Position numbers and translations under genes: made by a program. Below, in pieces: positions 27,148 to 34,758 of a stretch of 64,000 nt of DNA (within the stretch, counting starts at the first letter, position 1; every line of letters begins with the position of its first letter). This DNA is from JAFAXD01 sp963816775 (GTDB lineage: Bacteria; Pseudomonadota; Alphaproteobacteria; Rhizobiales; Xanthobacteraceae): positions 1 to 64,000 of the forward strand of contig CAWFLX010000029.1 in the NCBI GenBank assembly GCA_963816775.1. Reading direction: 5' to 3'. The notes beneath the pieces are model-generated. The model did no database searches, was not told where the DNA came from, and saw only the letters and a program-made list of their open reading frames with translations.

Positions 27148-28548
27148 GTGGACGCGATCGGGACCGAACACGGCACGTTGCCAGCGCACGGGATCTCGTT
27201 TCGCGAGGCCGTCGCGACCTGGGCGCGGGTCGCGGCGCTCAGCTTCGGGGGGCCGGCCGGCCAGATCGCGACCATGCACCGCATCCTGGTCGAGGAGAAG
27301 AAGTGGATCGGCGAGACGCGGTTCCTGCACGCGCTCAACTACTGCATGCTGCTGCCGGGCCCGGAGGCGCAGCAGCTCGCGATCTACATCGGCTGGCTCC
27401 TGCACAAGACCAAGGGCGGTCTCGTCGCCGGCACGTTGTTCGTGCTGCCGGGATTTGTCGCCATCATGGTGCTGAGCTGGATCTACGCCCTGCTCGGCAA
27501 TGTCGGCGTGGTCAAGGCGCTGTTCTTCGGCCTGAAAGCGGCGGTGCTCGCGATCGTGCTCGAAGCGGTCGTGCGCATCGGCAAGCGCGCGCTCAAGAAC
27601 AACGTCATGATCGGGCTCGCGGCGGCGAGCTTCGTCGCGATCTTCTTTTTCGCGGTGCCGTTCCCAATCATCATCCTGGCCGCCGGGGTCATCGGCCTCT
27701 TCGGCGGGCATTTCGGGGTCGCGGCGTTTCTCACCGGCGGCGCGCACGGCAAGATCGGCGATCGCCAGGTCGCCGACGCTGACAGCGCGCTCGGCGAGGA
27801 ATTGCCGGCGCACGCGCGCCCGCAGGCCGGCTGGTCGATCAAGATTGCGGCGATTTTTCTAGCGCTGTGGCTGGTGCCGGTGCTGGCGCTGCTGCTGACC
27901 TTGGGCCCGGGCAATGTGTTCAGCCAGATCGCGGTGTTTTTTTCCAAGATGGCGGTCGTGACCTTCGGAGGCGCCTACGCGGTTCTCGCCTATGTGGCGC
28001 AGGAGGCGGTCGAGACCTACGGATGGCTGCGGCCCGGCGAAATGCTCGATGGGCTCGGCATGGCGGAAACCACGCCCGGCCCGCTGATCATGGTGCTGCA
28101 GTTCGTCGGCTTCATGGGGGCGTTTCGCGATCCCGGCGGTCTCAACCCGATGATCGCCGGCACGCTCGGCGGCATGCTCGCCACCTGGGTGACGTTCACG
28201 CCGTGCTTCCTGTGGATCTTCCTGGGCGCGCCCTACGTGGAGGTGCTGCGAACCAAGCGGGCGTTGAGCGCGGCGCTCGCCACCATCACGGCGGCGATCG
28301 TCGGGGTCGTCCTCAACCTCGCGGTCTGGTTTGCGCTGCATGTGTTGTTTGCCGACCTTCACGAACTCCGCCTCATGGGCCTGAAGGTCGACGTGCCGGT
28401 GCTCGCATCGGCCAACGTTCCGGCGGTGATCCTGACGCTCGGCGCCATGCTCGCGGTGTTCCGCTTCAAGATCGGGATGATTCCTGTCCTGGCGGCCTGC
28501 TCGGCGATCGGAATTGTCTACTACCTGATCACCGGGCAGGCGGGTTAG
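27148..28548 (+). CDS. chrA: Chromate transporter, two-domain form
   Basis: A 466-residue inner-membrane CHR-family protein of the long-chain type with two homologous halves. The first half shows LSFGGPAGQIATMHRILVEE and GPEAQQLAIYIGWLLHKTKG; the second shows VVTFGGAYAVLAYVAQEAVE and TTPGPLIMVLQFVGFMGAFR. It exports chromate driven by the membrane potential. It is the last gene of the operon with the rhodanese-ChrB and DUF1259 genes. The start is GTG at 27148, 23 bases after the previous stop. Confidence 0.92.
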   Translation: MDAIGTEHGTLPAHGISFREAVATWARVAALSFGGPAGQIATMHRILVEEKKWIGETRFLHALNYCMLLPGPEAQQLAIYIGWLLHKTKGGLVAGTLFVLPGFVAIMVLSWIYALLGNVGVVKALFFGLKAAVLAIVLEAVVRIGKRALKNNVMIGLAAASFVAIFFFAVPFPIIILAAGVIGLFGGHFGVAAFLTGGAHGKIGDRQVADADSALGEELPAHARPQAGWSIKIAAIFLALWLVPVLALLLTLGPGNVFSQIAVFFSKMAVVTFGGAYAVLAYVAQEAVETYGWLRPGEMLDGLGMAETTPGPLIMVLQFVGFMGAFRDPGGLNPMIAGTLGGMLATWVTFTPCFLWIFLGAPYVEVLRTKRALSAALATITAAIVGVVLNLAVWFALHVLFADLHELRLMGLKVDVPVLASANVPAVILTLGAMLAVFRFKIGMIPVLAACSAIGIVYYLITGQAG

Positions 28549-28570
28549 CCGCCAACGCGTCGATTTGGCG

Positions 28571-28645
28571 CTAGTGCCCCTTTGCTTCCGAAGTTCGCGT
28601 CAGAGGTTGCCGCGATGTATCACGAACTTCGGAAGCGGGGCACTA
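28571..28645. repeat. Palindromic mobile-looking element, copy A (CTAG ends)
   Basis: A 75-bp element beginning CTAGTGCCCC and ending GGGGCACTAG, with inner arms CTTCCGAAGTTCG and its complement and a three-base TTT bulge on the left. It is the same family as 60121-60196; where the two differ, both arms changed together. Its right-hand CTAG supplies the TAG stop of the EamA gene on the minus strand. Confidence 0.85.
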
Positions 28646-29698
28646 GTGCCGATGCTGGTGATGCATGTCGGGCACATGCGGATGCTCGTGCGTGAGTGCG
28701 CCGTGCCGGTGCCGGTGGGTGTGCGGCTCACCCGCAGGATCGCCCGGTTCATGCGCGTGCTGGTGATGGGCGTCGTGCACGTGCGGATGCGCATGATCGA
28801 GCGGTTCGTGAGCGTGATCATGCTCATGATGTTCGGTGACATGCAGCCAGACGCCCAGGCCCATGAGCGCGCCGGCCAGCAGGAGACCGAGCGTGACGTT
28901 CTCCCCGAGCGCAATGACGGCAATCACGGCACCGACGAACGGCGCGGTCGAGAAGTAGGCGCCGGTTCGAGCCGCGCCCAGGTGACGGAGCGCGAGCACG
29001 TACAGAACGAGGCTCACGCCATATCCGAAAAACCCGGTGATGCCGGCGACCAGCGCCAGCGGGGACAACGCGATTGCGCCCCCGGCCCAGAGGCCAAGCA
29101 CAATGTTGATCGGTCCTGCGACCAATCCCTTCAACTCGGTGATCTGCAACGGATCGGCGAGCGAGACCTTGCGGGTCAGGTTGTTGTCGAGGCCCCACGC
29201 AAAGCAGGCGCACAGGATCGCGAGCGGACCCAGCAAATCGTGAAGGCTTGGCGCACCGGACCACGAAAGCACAAGCGCTCCGGCGAGCAGACACAGCATG
29301 CCTAACGCAATGCGCCGATCGAAGTTTTCCCGGAACACGAACCAGGCCAACAGCGCGGTGGCAGCACCCTCGAGGGTGAGGAGGAGCGAAGCCGTGGCTG
29401 CTTCGGTGCGCGCGAGCCCGAACATCAGCAGCAATGGGCCCGCCACGCCGCCCGCGGCGATTGCGCCGGCGAGCCACGCAAAATCCTTCTGGTTGAGCGG
29501 CACCTGCGGGGCGTCGGACGACGGCAGGACCGCCGGGGCCAGCCGACGCAGAAGCGCGATGCCGACGCCGGCCCCGCAATAGAGAAGACCGGCCAGCACC
29601 GCCGGGTGAATTGCGCCGAGCAACACCTTGGCGACCGGCGTTGAGGCGCCAAACAACGCCGCCGATGCGAGTGCATAGAGAATGGCGCGCCGGTTCAT
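28643..29698 (-). CDS. EamA/DMT-family permease with a histidine-rich C-terminal tail
   Basis: A 351-residue inner-membrane protein: about ten hydrophobic helices in residues 1-285 with two EamA repeats (LYALASAALFGASTPVAKVL, ILCACFAWGLDNNLTRKVSL). The last 66 residues contain about 25 histidines in runs such as HEHDHAHEP and HPHVHDAHHQHAH, ending HHQHRH. Such a tail may bind Zn, Ni, Co or Cu and suggests export of a metal or a metal-bound metabolite, but the substrate is unknown. The stop codon lies in the palindromic element at 28571-28645. It converges with chrA. Confidence 0.87.
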   Translation of the reverse strand: MNRRAILYALASAALFGASTPVAKVLLGAIHPAVLAGLLYCGAGVGIALLRRLAPAVLPSSDAPQVPLNQKDFAWLAGAIAAGGVAGPLLLMFGLARTEAATASLLLTLEGAATALLAWFVFRENFDRRIALGMLCLLAGALVLSWSGAPSLHDLLGPLAILCACFAWGLDNNLTRKVSLADPLQITELKGLVAGPINIVLGLWAGGAIALSPLALVAGITGFFGYGVSLVLYVLALRHLGAARTGAYFSTAPFVGAVIAVIALGENVTLGLLLAGALMGLGVWLHVTEHHEHDHAHEPLDHAHPHVHDAHHQHAHEPGDPAGEPHTHRHRHGALTHEHPHVPDMHHQHRH

Positions 29699-29833
29699 GC
29701 CGCGATGCTAGCGCGCGACGCTTCCCCGGCAAGCCTCCTGATCGAAATCGCGGGCTGAGCGCGCCGTTTGCATCGCAGGCCCCTGACGGCTGACGGTTGC
29801 GGCCGCGCATTGCACTGATATACGTCTCCCCGG

Positions 29834-29884
29834 CCTCCTCCTGAGGAACCTTGCACCTGCGGGCCAAGGCTCCTCAGGAAGAGG
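29834..29884. repeat. Inverted repeat with 20-base arms (CCTGAGGA type)
   Basis: CCTCCTCCTGAGGAACCTTG pairs with 29865-29884 at 18 of 20 positions around an 11-base loop. This TCCTGAGGA repeat class is common between genes of Bradyrhizobium-like genomes. It lies in the 239-base gap before the FAH-family gene, which otherwise shows only an AGGAAA ribosome site near its end. Confidence 0.7.
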
Positions 29885-29937
29885 GCTGAAAGATTCAAAG
29901 AATTTCAGGCAATCCACACCAACGGCAGGAAACCCCA

Positions 29938-30873
29938 ATGAAGCTCGTCTGTTTCGATGATTACAAGCTCGGCGTCCTCAAGGGCGCCGACGCGATCGTC
30001 GACGTCACACCGATCGTGCGCGGCGCCGCGCAAGGCGACCCGCGGTTGCTGATCAACGCGGTGATCGAAAAGTTCGCCGAGTATAAGAAGCAGCTGGACG
30101 GCGCGGTTGCCGACGGCAAGACCATCCCGCTGGCGTCGGTGAAGCTGCGTCCGCCAATTCCGCGGCCCGGCAATATCGACTGCATGGCGGTCAACTACGT
30201 CGAGGAGATGTTCCCGACCCCGCCGCCGATCAATGGATTTCAGAAGACCTCGAACGCCGTGATCGGACCCGGCGACACCATGATCCTGCCCGACGCACCG
30301 GCGACCATCTTCGAAGGCGAGGCCGAGCTTGGCGTCGTGATCGGCAAGCGCGCCGCCAACGTGCGCGCCGCCGACGCCATGAGCTGCGTCTTCGGGTACA
30401 TCAACTTCATCGACGGCTCGGCGCGCGAACTGCCGCCGCCCGGCAACACGTTCTATCAGACCAAATCGCGCGAAACCTTTGCGCCGATCGGTCCCTATCT
30501 GGTGACGGCGGACGAGATCCCGGACCCGCACAAGCTGCAGGTCAAGCTGTGGGTGAACGGCACGCTGAAGCAGGATTTCACCACCGCCGACATGGCGAAC
30601 AAAATCCCGCGCTGCATCGAGTGGGTCTCGTCCATTCATCACCTCGATCCTGGCGACATCATTGCGACCGGGACCAACCACGGCGGGCTGAACCCGTTCA
30701 TGGATGGCGACACGGTCGAAATCGAAACCGCCGGGCTCGGCCGGTTGAAGTTCAGCGTTCGCGATGATCTCAAGCGCACCTGGGCGCGCGACACGCGGCT
30801 CGAACGGCATCGCCAGAAGCTCCCGACGATCACGCCGCAACTCACCGGGAAGTACGCGCCGGCGCAGAAATGA
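29938..30873 (+). CDS. Fumarylacetoacetate hydrolase family protein
   Basis: A 311-residue cytoplasmic protein. The FAH-type metal site is visible: FEGEAELGVVIGKRAANVRA contributes the conserved Glu pair (about residues 122-126), FGYINFIDGSARE the next acidic ligand, and IIATGTNHGGLNPFMDGDTV the C-terminal loop. Members cleave C-C bonds or hydrolyse or decarboxylate beta-diketo acids in aromatic catabolism. Without neighbours of a known pathway the substrate cannot be named. Confidence 0.88.
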   Translation: MKLVCFDDYKLGVLKGADAIVDVTPIVRGAAQGDPRLLINAVIEKFAEYKKQLDGAVADGKTIPLASVKLRPPIPRPGNIDCMAVNYVEEMFPTPPPINGFQKTSNAVIGPGDTMILPDAPATIFEGEAELGVVIGKRAANVRAADAMSCVFGYINFIDGSARELPPPGNTFYQTKSRETFAPIGPYLVTADEIPDPHKLQVKLWVNGTLKQDFTTADMANKIPRCIEWVSSIHHLDPGDIIATGTNHGGLNPFMDGDTVEIETAGLGRLKFSVRDDLKRTWARDTRLERHRQKLPTITPQLTGKYAPAQK

Positions 30874-30921
30874 AATAATATCGGCATGCCGCGCGGTCGC
30901 GGCAGCAAGGCGGCGCACCTG

Positions 30922-32067
30922 ATGACCCATCGGCCAGCGATCAGGTCTGACGCCGGCATCGCGGCGCCGGCGTTGCTCACCGCGATCGCCGTCGCGACAT
31001 CGCCCTGCGCCGCGCAGCCGTCGGATAAGACCGACGGCCGCGGTGTCTATCTGCGGTTCCTGAGCAAGCGCGAAGCAGCCGGCGGCAACCTGCAGAAGCC
31101 GCCGCTCCTCGGGCTGTCGTTCGGCGGCAGGCAGCGTCGCGCGGTGATGGACACGGGGTCGACCGGCATCGTGGTGGCGGCGTCGTCGATCCCGGACGTC
31201 GATCGGCTCGAAAGCCGGGGGCCGGGCACGCTGACCTACACGAGCTCGGGCCGCATCATGCGGGGCGATTGGGTGGTGACGCCGGTGACGATCGCCGGCG
31301 CGAACGGGGCGAGCGTGACCACCGCGCCTATACCGGTGCTCGCCGTGCGGCGGATCGAGTGTCTCGACAACGCGCGCAACTGCTCGCCGAACGAGAACCC
31401 GCGTCACGTCGCAATGATCGGCATCGGGTTCGGGCGCAGGGGTCTGGGCCCTCCGGAACGCGACAAGAATCCGTTCCTCAATCTGGCCGACAGAGGGTCC
31501 GGTCAAGTCGGCGCCCGTCGCGGCTATGTGGTGACCCGCGAGGGCGTTCAGGTCGGACTTGGCGGTGCCGATCCAGGCAAGGACTACGTCACCGTGCCGC
31601 TGCGATGGAACGACGAGCGCCAGGACTGGTCGGGTGCGCCGGCCTGCATCGCAATCAACGATCGGACACCGGCGGCGTGCGGCACGGTTCTGCCGGACAC
31701 CGGGGTCGCCGGAATGTTTCTTGCGATACCTGCGAGCCAGGAGGGCACAGACACGCTTCCAACCACGACGGATCGTACGTTGCCGCCCGGAACCAAGGTG
31801 ACGATCTCATTGGCCCCGGACGCTTCAACCAAGGGCGGGATCGCGAGCTACAGCTTTCGGGTCGGAGATGCCGCAGATCCGTTGGCGCCGAGCCGGCTGA
31901 CGCTCGTCGGCCACGGCGACCGTCCGATCTTCGTCAACACCAGCCTGCATCTGTTCAACGGGTTTGATTACCTGTTCGACGCCGACAAGGGCGTCGTGGG
32001 TTATCGGTGGAACGGCCGCCTCGCGGGCGGTACCGCGCCGGCACGGACCGATCCGCCGGCCCAATAA
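30922..32067 (+). CDS. Exported pepsin-like (A1-type) aspartic protease candidate
   Basis: An exported protein of 381 residues (ATG 30922; an in-frame ATG at 30886 is possible) with a signal peptide ending SPCAAQ. Two aspartate motifs are spaced as in pepsins: AVMDTGSTGIVV (Asp codon at 31150) and VLPDTGVAGMFL (Asp codon at 31696). Other A1 landmarks fall in order: a flap-like LTYTSSGRIMRGDWVVTPVT, MIGIGFGRRG, VQVGLGGADPG, and at the end LHLFNGFDYLFDADKGVVGY, like the FDR-x-x-x-x-x-GF end of pepsins. Bacterial pepsins are rare. The second motif has Val where Thr or Ser is usual. Activity is inferred, not shown. Confidence 0.65.
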   Translation: MTHRPAIRSDAGIAAPALLTAIAVATSPCAAQPSDKTDGRGVYLRFLSKREAAGGNLQKPPLLGLSFGGRQRRAVMDTGSTGIVVAASSIPDVDRLESRGPGTLTYTSSGRIMRGDWVVTPVTIAGANGASVTTAPIPVLAVRRIECLDNARNCSPNENPRHVAMIGIGFGRRGLGPPERDKNPFLNLADRGSGQVGARRGYVVTREGVQVGLGGADPGKDYVTVPLRWNDERQDWSGAPACIAINDRTPAACGTVLPDTGVAGMFLAIPASQEGTDTLPTTTDRTLPPGTKVTISLAPDASTKGGIASYSFRVGDAADPLAPSRLTLVGHGDRPIFVNTSLHLFNGFDYLFDADKGVVGYRWNGRLAGGTAPARTDPPAQ

Positions 32068-32243
32068 GACCGGTGTTCCGCGCATTCTGCATCCCGGCGT
32101 TTCGCCGTCCTCTTTTGTGCGCAACCGTACCAAGTGCGTGAGAGATCACGCTGGACCGGCCAACCACGGTTGGGTTTCGTTGTCGGACCGGACGCATTGT
32201 CCGACGCGCCGGTGGCGCACAACAAACATTCGAGGAGAAATCC

Positions 32244-32594
32244 ATGTCGGTATCCAAGCGGATATTTCTGATATTGGGAGCCGGTGCCGTGATTGGTCTT
32301 TCGTCTGCCGCGATGGCCCAGGCGCCTGCGCCGAAAGCGACCGGAAAATCGACGCAAGTGACCACCTTGGGCGAGGGTGAAGCGGTCATGATCGGGCCGA
32401 AGGGCCAGCGTTTGCACAAGTCGAACTCGAAGGTCAGCGCCGCCAAGCACCAGGCCGCCGTGGCCAAGGGCGCCAAGGAGATCCCGGGCGGCGCCGTCAT
32501 CTACAAGCAAAACGGCAAGCTCTACATGCTGCAGGACAATGCCAACGAGAAGGCGTCACAGACCTTCCAGGGCGACTTCGACGTCGACTACTGA
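32244..32594 (+). CDS. Small exported protein of unknown function
   Basis: A 116-residue protein with GAGGAG upstream of ATG 32244 and a signal peptide (residues 1-25, ending SSAAMAQ). The mature part (LGEGEAVMIGPKGQRLHKSN, AKHQAAVAKGAKEIPGGAVI, YKQNGKLYMLQDN) is basic in the middle and acidic at the end. I recognise no family. The 176-base gap upstream shows nothing notable. Confidence 0.75.
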   Translation: MSVSKRIFLILGAGAVIGLSSAAMAQAPAPKATGKSTQVTTLGEGEAVMIGPKGQRLHKSNSKVSAAKHQAAVAKGAKEIPGGAVIYKQNGKLYMLQDNANEKASQTFQGDFDVDY

Positions 32595-32751
32595 GTTGGA
32601 GCTGTTCGGCTCGTCAACGCAGTTTGCGCTCTGGGGAAGAGCGTGGCGCACCCGTGCGCGCAATCCTGAACGGATAAGGCTGGTCGCGCGCGATCTCCTG
32701 GACGGCCGCTCGTGAAACACGAAGCGGCCGCAATGCTCCGGCGCGGGAGCT

Positions 32752-33318
32752 ATGATGGAAAAATTGTCGTCAGCTTTGTTGCTGGCATTGATGCTTTTGG
32801 TGGCGAATGCGACGAATGCCGATACGGCGGCTGACGCCGGCACGGCGATCGACCGCTGGGCGGCTGCATTCAATGCCAATGACGTCGATACGCTGGTTGG
32901 GATTTACGCGGCGGATGCGACGCTGATGGGGACATCGGACGCGGCCGTCAAGCAAGGCCGTGACGCAATCCGCCGATACTACTCCCGCCTCAAAAGGAGC
33001 GGCGATCAGGTCTCGCTCGGCGAGCGCAAGATCATCGCGCTCAGCGACGACATCGTCTACGTCACCGGCGACTACGAGTTCAGCGCAGTGCGCGACGGCG
33101 AGCGCCAGATGGCGCCGGCGCGCTTCACCATGGTGCTCGTGCGGCACGGTCGCGACTGGTTGATCACCCACCACCATTCATCGCGCCAGCTCGAGACGTT
33201 CCCGGTCCGGCTGCGGCGCGCCGGTCCGGCGGCGCATGATTACGCGTGGTCGGAGGCTCCGGCCGCCTTCGCGAGCTCGGCCTCGGTTTCCTCGCGTGAC
33301 CCCGCCCCGTTGAAATAG
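32752..33318 (+). CDS. Exported SgcJ/SnoaL-like (DUF4440) protein running into the next gene
   Basis: A 188-residue protein with a signal peptide (ending ANATNADT) and a SnoaL/NTF2-like cone domain: IDRWAAAFNANDVDTLVGIY, ADATLMGTSDAAVKQGRDAI, KIIALSDDIVYVTGDYEFSA, and the usual closing HGRDWLITHHHSS. The domain ends near residue 145. The remaining 43 residues are atypical, and the last 26 codons lie antisense to the 3' end of the NCS2 permease gene (33240-33318). The extension looks like read-through after loss of an earlier stop. Confidence 0.82.
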   Translation: MMEKLSSALLLALMLLVANATNADTAADAGTAIDRWAAAFNANDVDTLVGIYAADATLMGTSDAAVKQGRDAIRRYYSRLKRSGDQVSLGERKIIALSDDIVYVTGDYEFSAVRDGERQMAPARFTMVLVRHGRDWLITHHHSSRQLETFPVRLRRAGPAAHDYAWSEAPAAFASSASVSSRDPAPLK

Positions 33319-34604
33319 GCGTTCAGCAGGACGGCGGCGATTGCTGCGAGCACGATGCCGGAATTGAGCAACGGCTCGAGCTCTTTTGGAAGCTTCGCGA
33401 AAAACGCCGGCGCCACCAGCGGAATCATGCCGAAGCCGACCGCAATCGCCACGATGAACAGGTTGTGGCGGTTGGTCTTGTAATCGACCGACCCCAGAAT
33501 GCGAATTCCGGTGGCGACCACCATTCCGAACATGACGATGCCGGCGCCGCCGAGCACGCACAGCGGAACGGCGGTGACCACCGCGCCGAGCTTGGGGATC
33601 AGGCCGAGGATCAGCAGGATGACGCCGCCCACCGCGGTCACCCATCGGCTCTTCACGCCGGTGACGCCGACGAGGCCGACGTTCTGCGAGAACGAGGTGT
33701 AGGGGAACGTGTTGAAGATGCCGCCGATGAGCGTGCCGAGGCCGTCGGTCAAGAGGCCGCGCGTAAGATCGCGCTGCTCGATCTTTCGATCGGTCATCTC
33801 GCCGACCGCCAGAAACATGCCGGTCGATTCCACCATGACCACGAGCATGACGAGACACATCGTAACGATGGCAAAGACGTCGAACGTCGGCGTTGCGAGC
33901 TGGAACGGGTAGACCACGTCGAGCCATGCCGATTTGCCGATGTCCGCGAAGCTGACCTTGCCGGCCAGCCATGCGACGACGAATCCCAGAATGATGCCGA
34001 GCAGGACCGCGACATTGACCACGAAGCCTTTGCCGAACTTCGTGATCAGCAGGATCGCAACCAGCACGAAGGCAGCGATCAACAAGTTCGAGGGATCGCC
34101 GTAGCCGGGCAGGTTCGGGGCGGCTGCCCCCGCCGCCCAGTTGACGCCGATCCGCATCAGCGAGATGCCGATCACCGCGATGATGGTTCCGGTGACGACC
34201 GGCGGAAAGAAGCGCAGCAGCGCGCTCATGAACGGCGCAACGACAAGGCCGAAGATGCCGGCGGCGATCACCGAGCCGTAAATCGCGCCGAGACCGAGCG
34301 CGGGGTTGTTGGCCATGGCCAGCATCGGCGCCACCGACGCGAAGGTGACGCCCATCATCACCGGGAGGCGGATGCCGAACGGACCGATGCCGATCGACTG
34401 GATGAGCGTGACGACGCCGCAGGCGAACAGATCGGCGTTGACCAGAATTGCAACCTGCTCCGGGGGAAGCTTCAGGGCGCGCCCGATGATGAGCGGGACC
34501 GCGACCGCGCCCGCATACATGACCAGTACGTGTTGCAGGCCGAGCGGAATGAGCCGTGGAAACGGCAGAAGCTCGTCCACGGGATGCGGTGACGGCTGTT
34601 CCAT
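33240..34604 (-). CDS. NCS2-family nucleobase permease (xanthine/uracil type)
   Basis: A 454-residue inner-membrane protein; ATG 34604 is preferred because AGGGGG lies six bases upstream. It has about 12-14 helices and the NCS2 signatures: PLGLQHVLVMYAGAVAVPLI at the start, a central acidic helix ESTGMFLAVGEMTDR, and NTFPYTSFSQNVGLVGVTGV containing the conserved QNVG. It imports purines or pyrimidines with protons. A molybdenum hydroxylase-like gene lies upstream on the same strand, 155 bases away, which hints at purine use. Confidence 0.9.
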   Translation of the reverse strand: MEQPSPHPVDELLPFPRLIPLGLQHVLVMYAGAVAVPLIIGRALKLPPEQVAILVNADLFACGVVTLIQSIGIGPFGIRLPVMMGVTFASVAPMLAMANNPALGLGAIYGSVIAAGIFGLVVAPFMSALLRFFPPVVTGTIIAVIGISLMRIGVNWAAGAAAPNLPGYGDPSNLLIAAFVLVAILLITKFGKGFVVNVAVLLGIILGFVVAWLAGKVSFADIGKSAWLDVVYPFQLATPTFDVFAIVTMCLVMLVVMVESTGMFLAVGEMTDRKIEQRDLTRGLLTDGLGTLIGGIFNTFPYTSFSQNVGLVGVTGVKSRWVTAVGGVILLILGLIPKLGAVVTAVPLCVLGGAGIVMFGMVVATGIRILGSVDYKTNRHNLFIVAIAVGFGMIPLVAPAFFAKLPKELEPLLNSGIVLAAIAAVLLNAYFNGAGSREETEAELAKAAGASDHA

Positions 34605-34758
34605 TGTGCGCCCCCTTGCTGACCGATAGGCCTGCACTGGCCGCTCAGTCAGTCAAACGGTAGCATTCGGCCACCTTGCACGGAAGTCAAAGCCGGACGG
34701 GATCCCACAGCATGTCCAAGCTCATACGCGCCTGCCGGTACTGTTTGTCCGTGTGAGA

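Noticed and set aside
33465..34592. A 375-residue plus-strand frame rich in Asp, Arg and His
   Set aside because: It is antisense to the NCS2 permease gene and resembles no protein.
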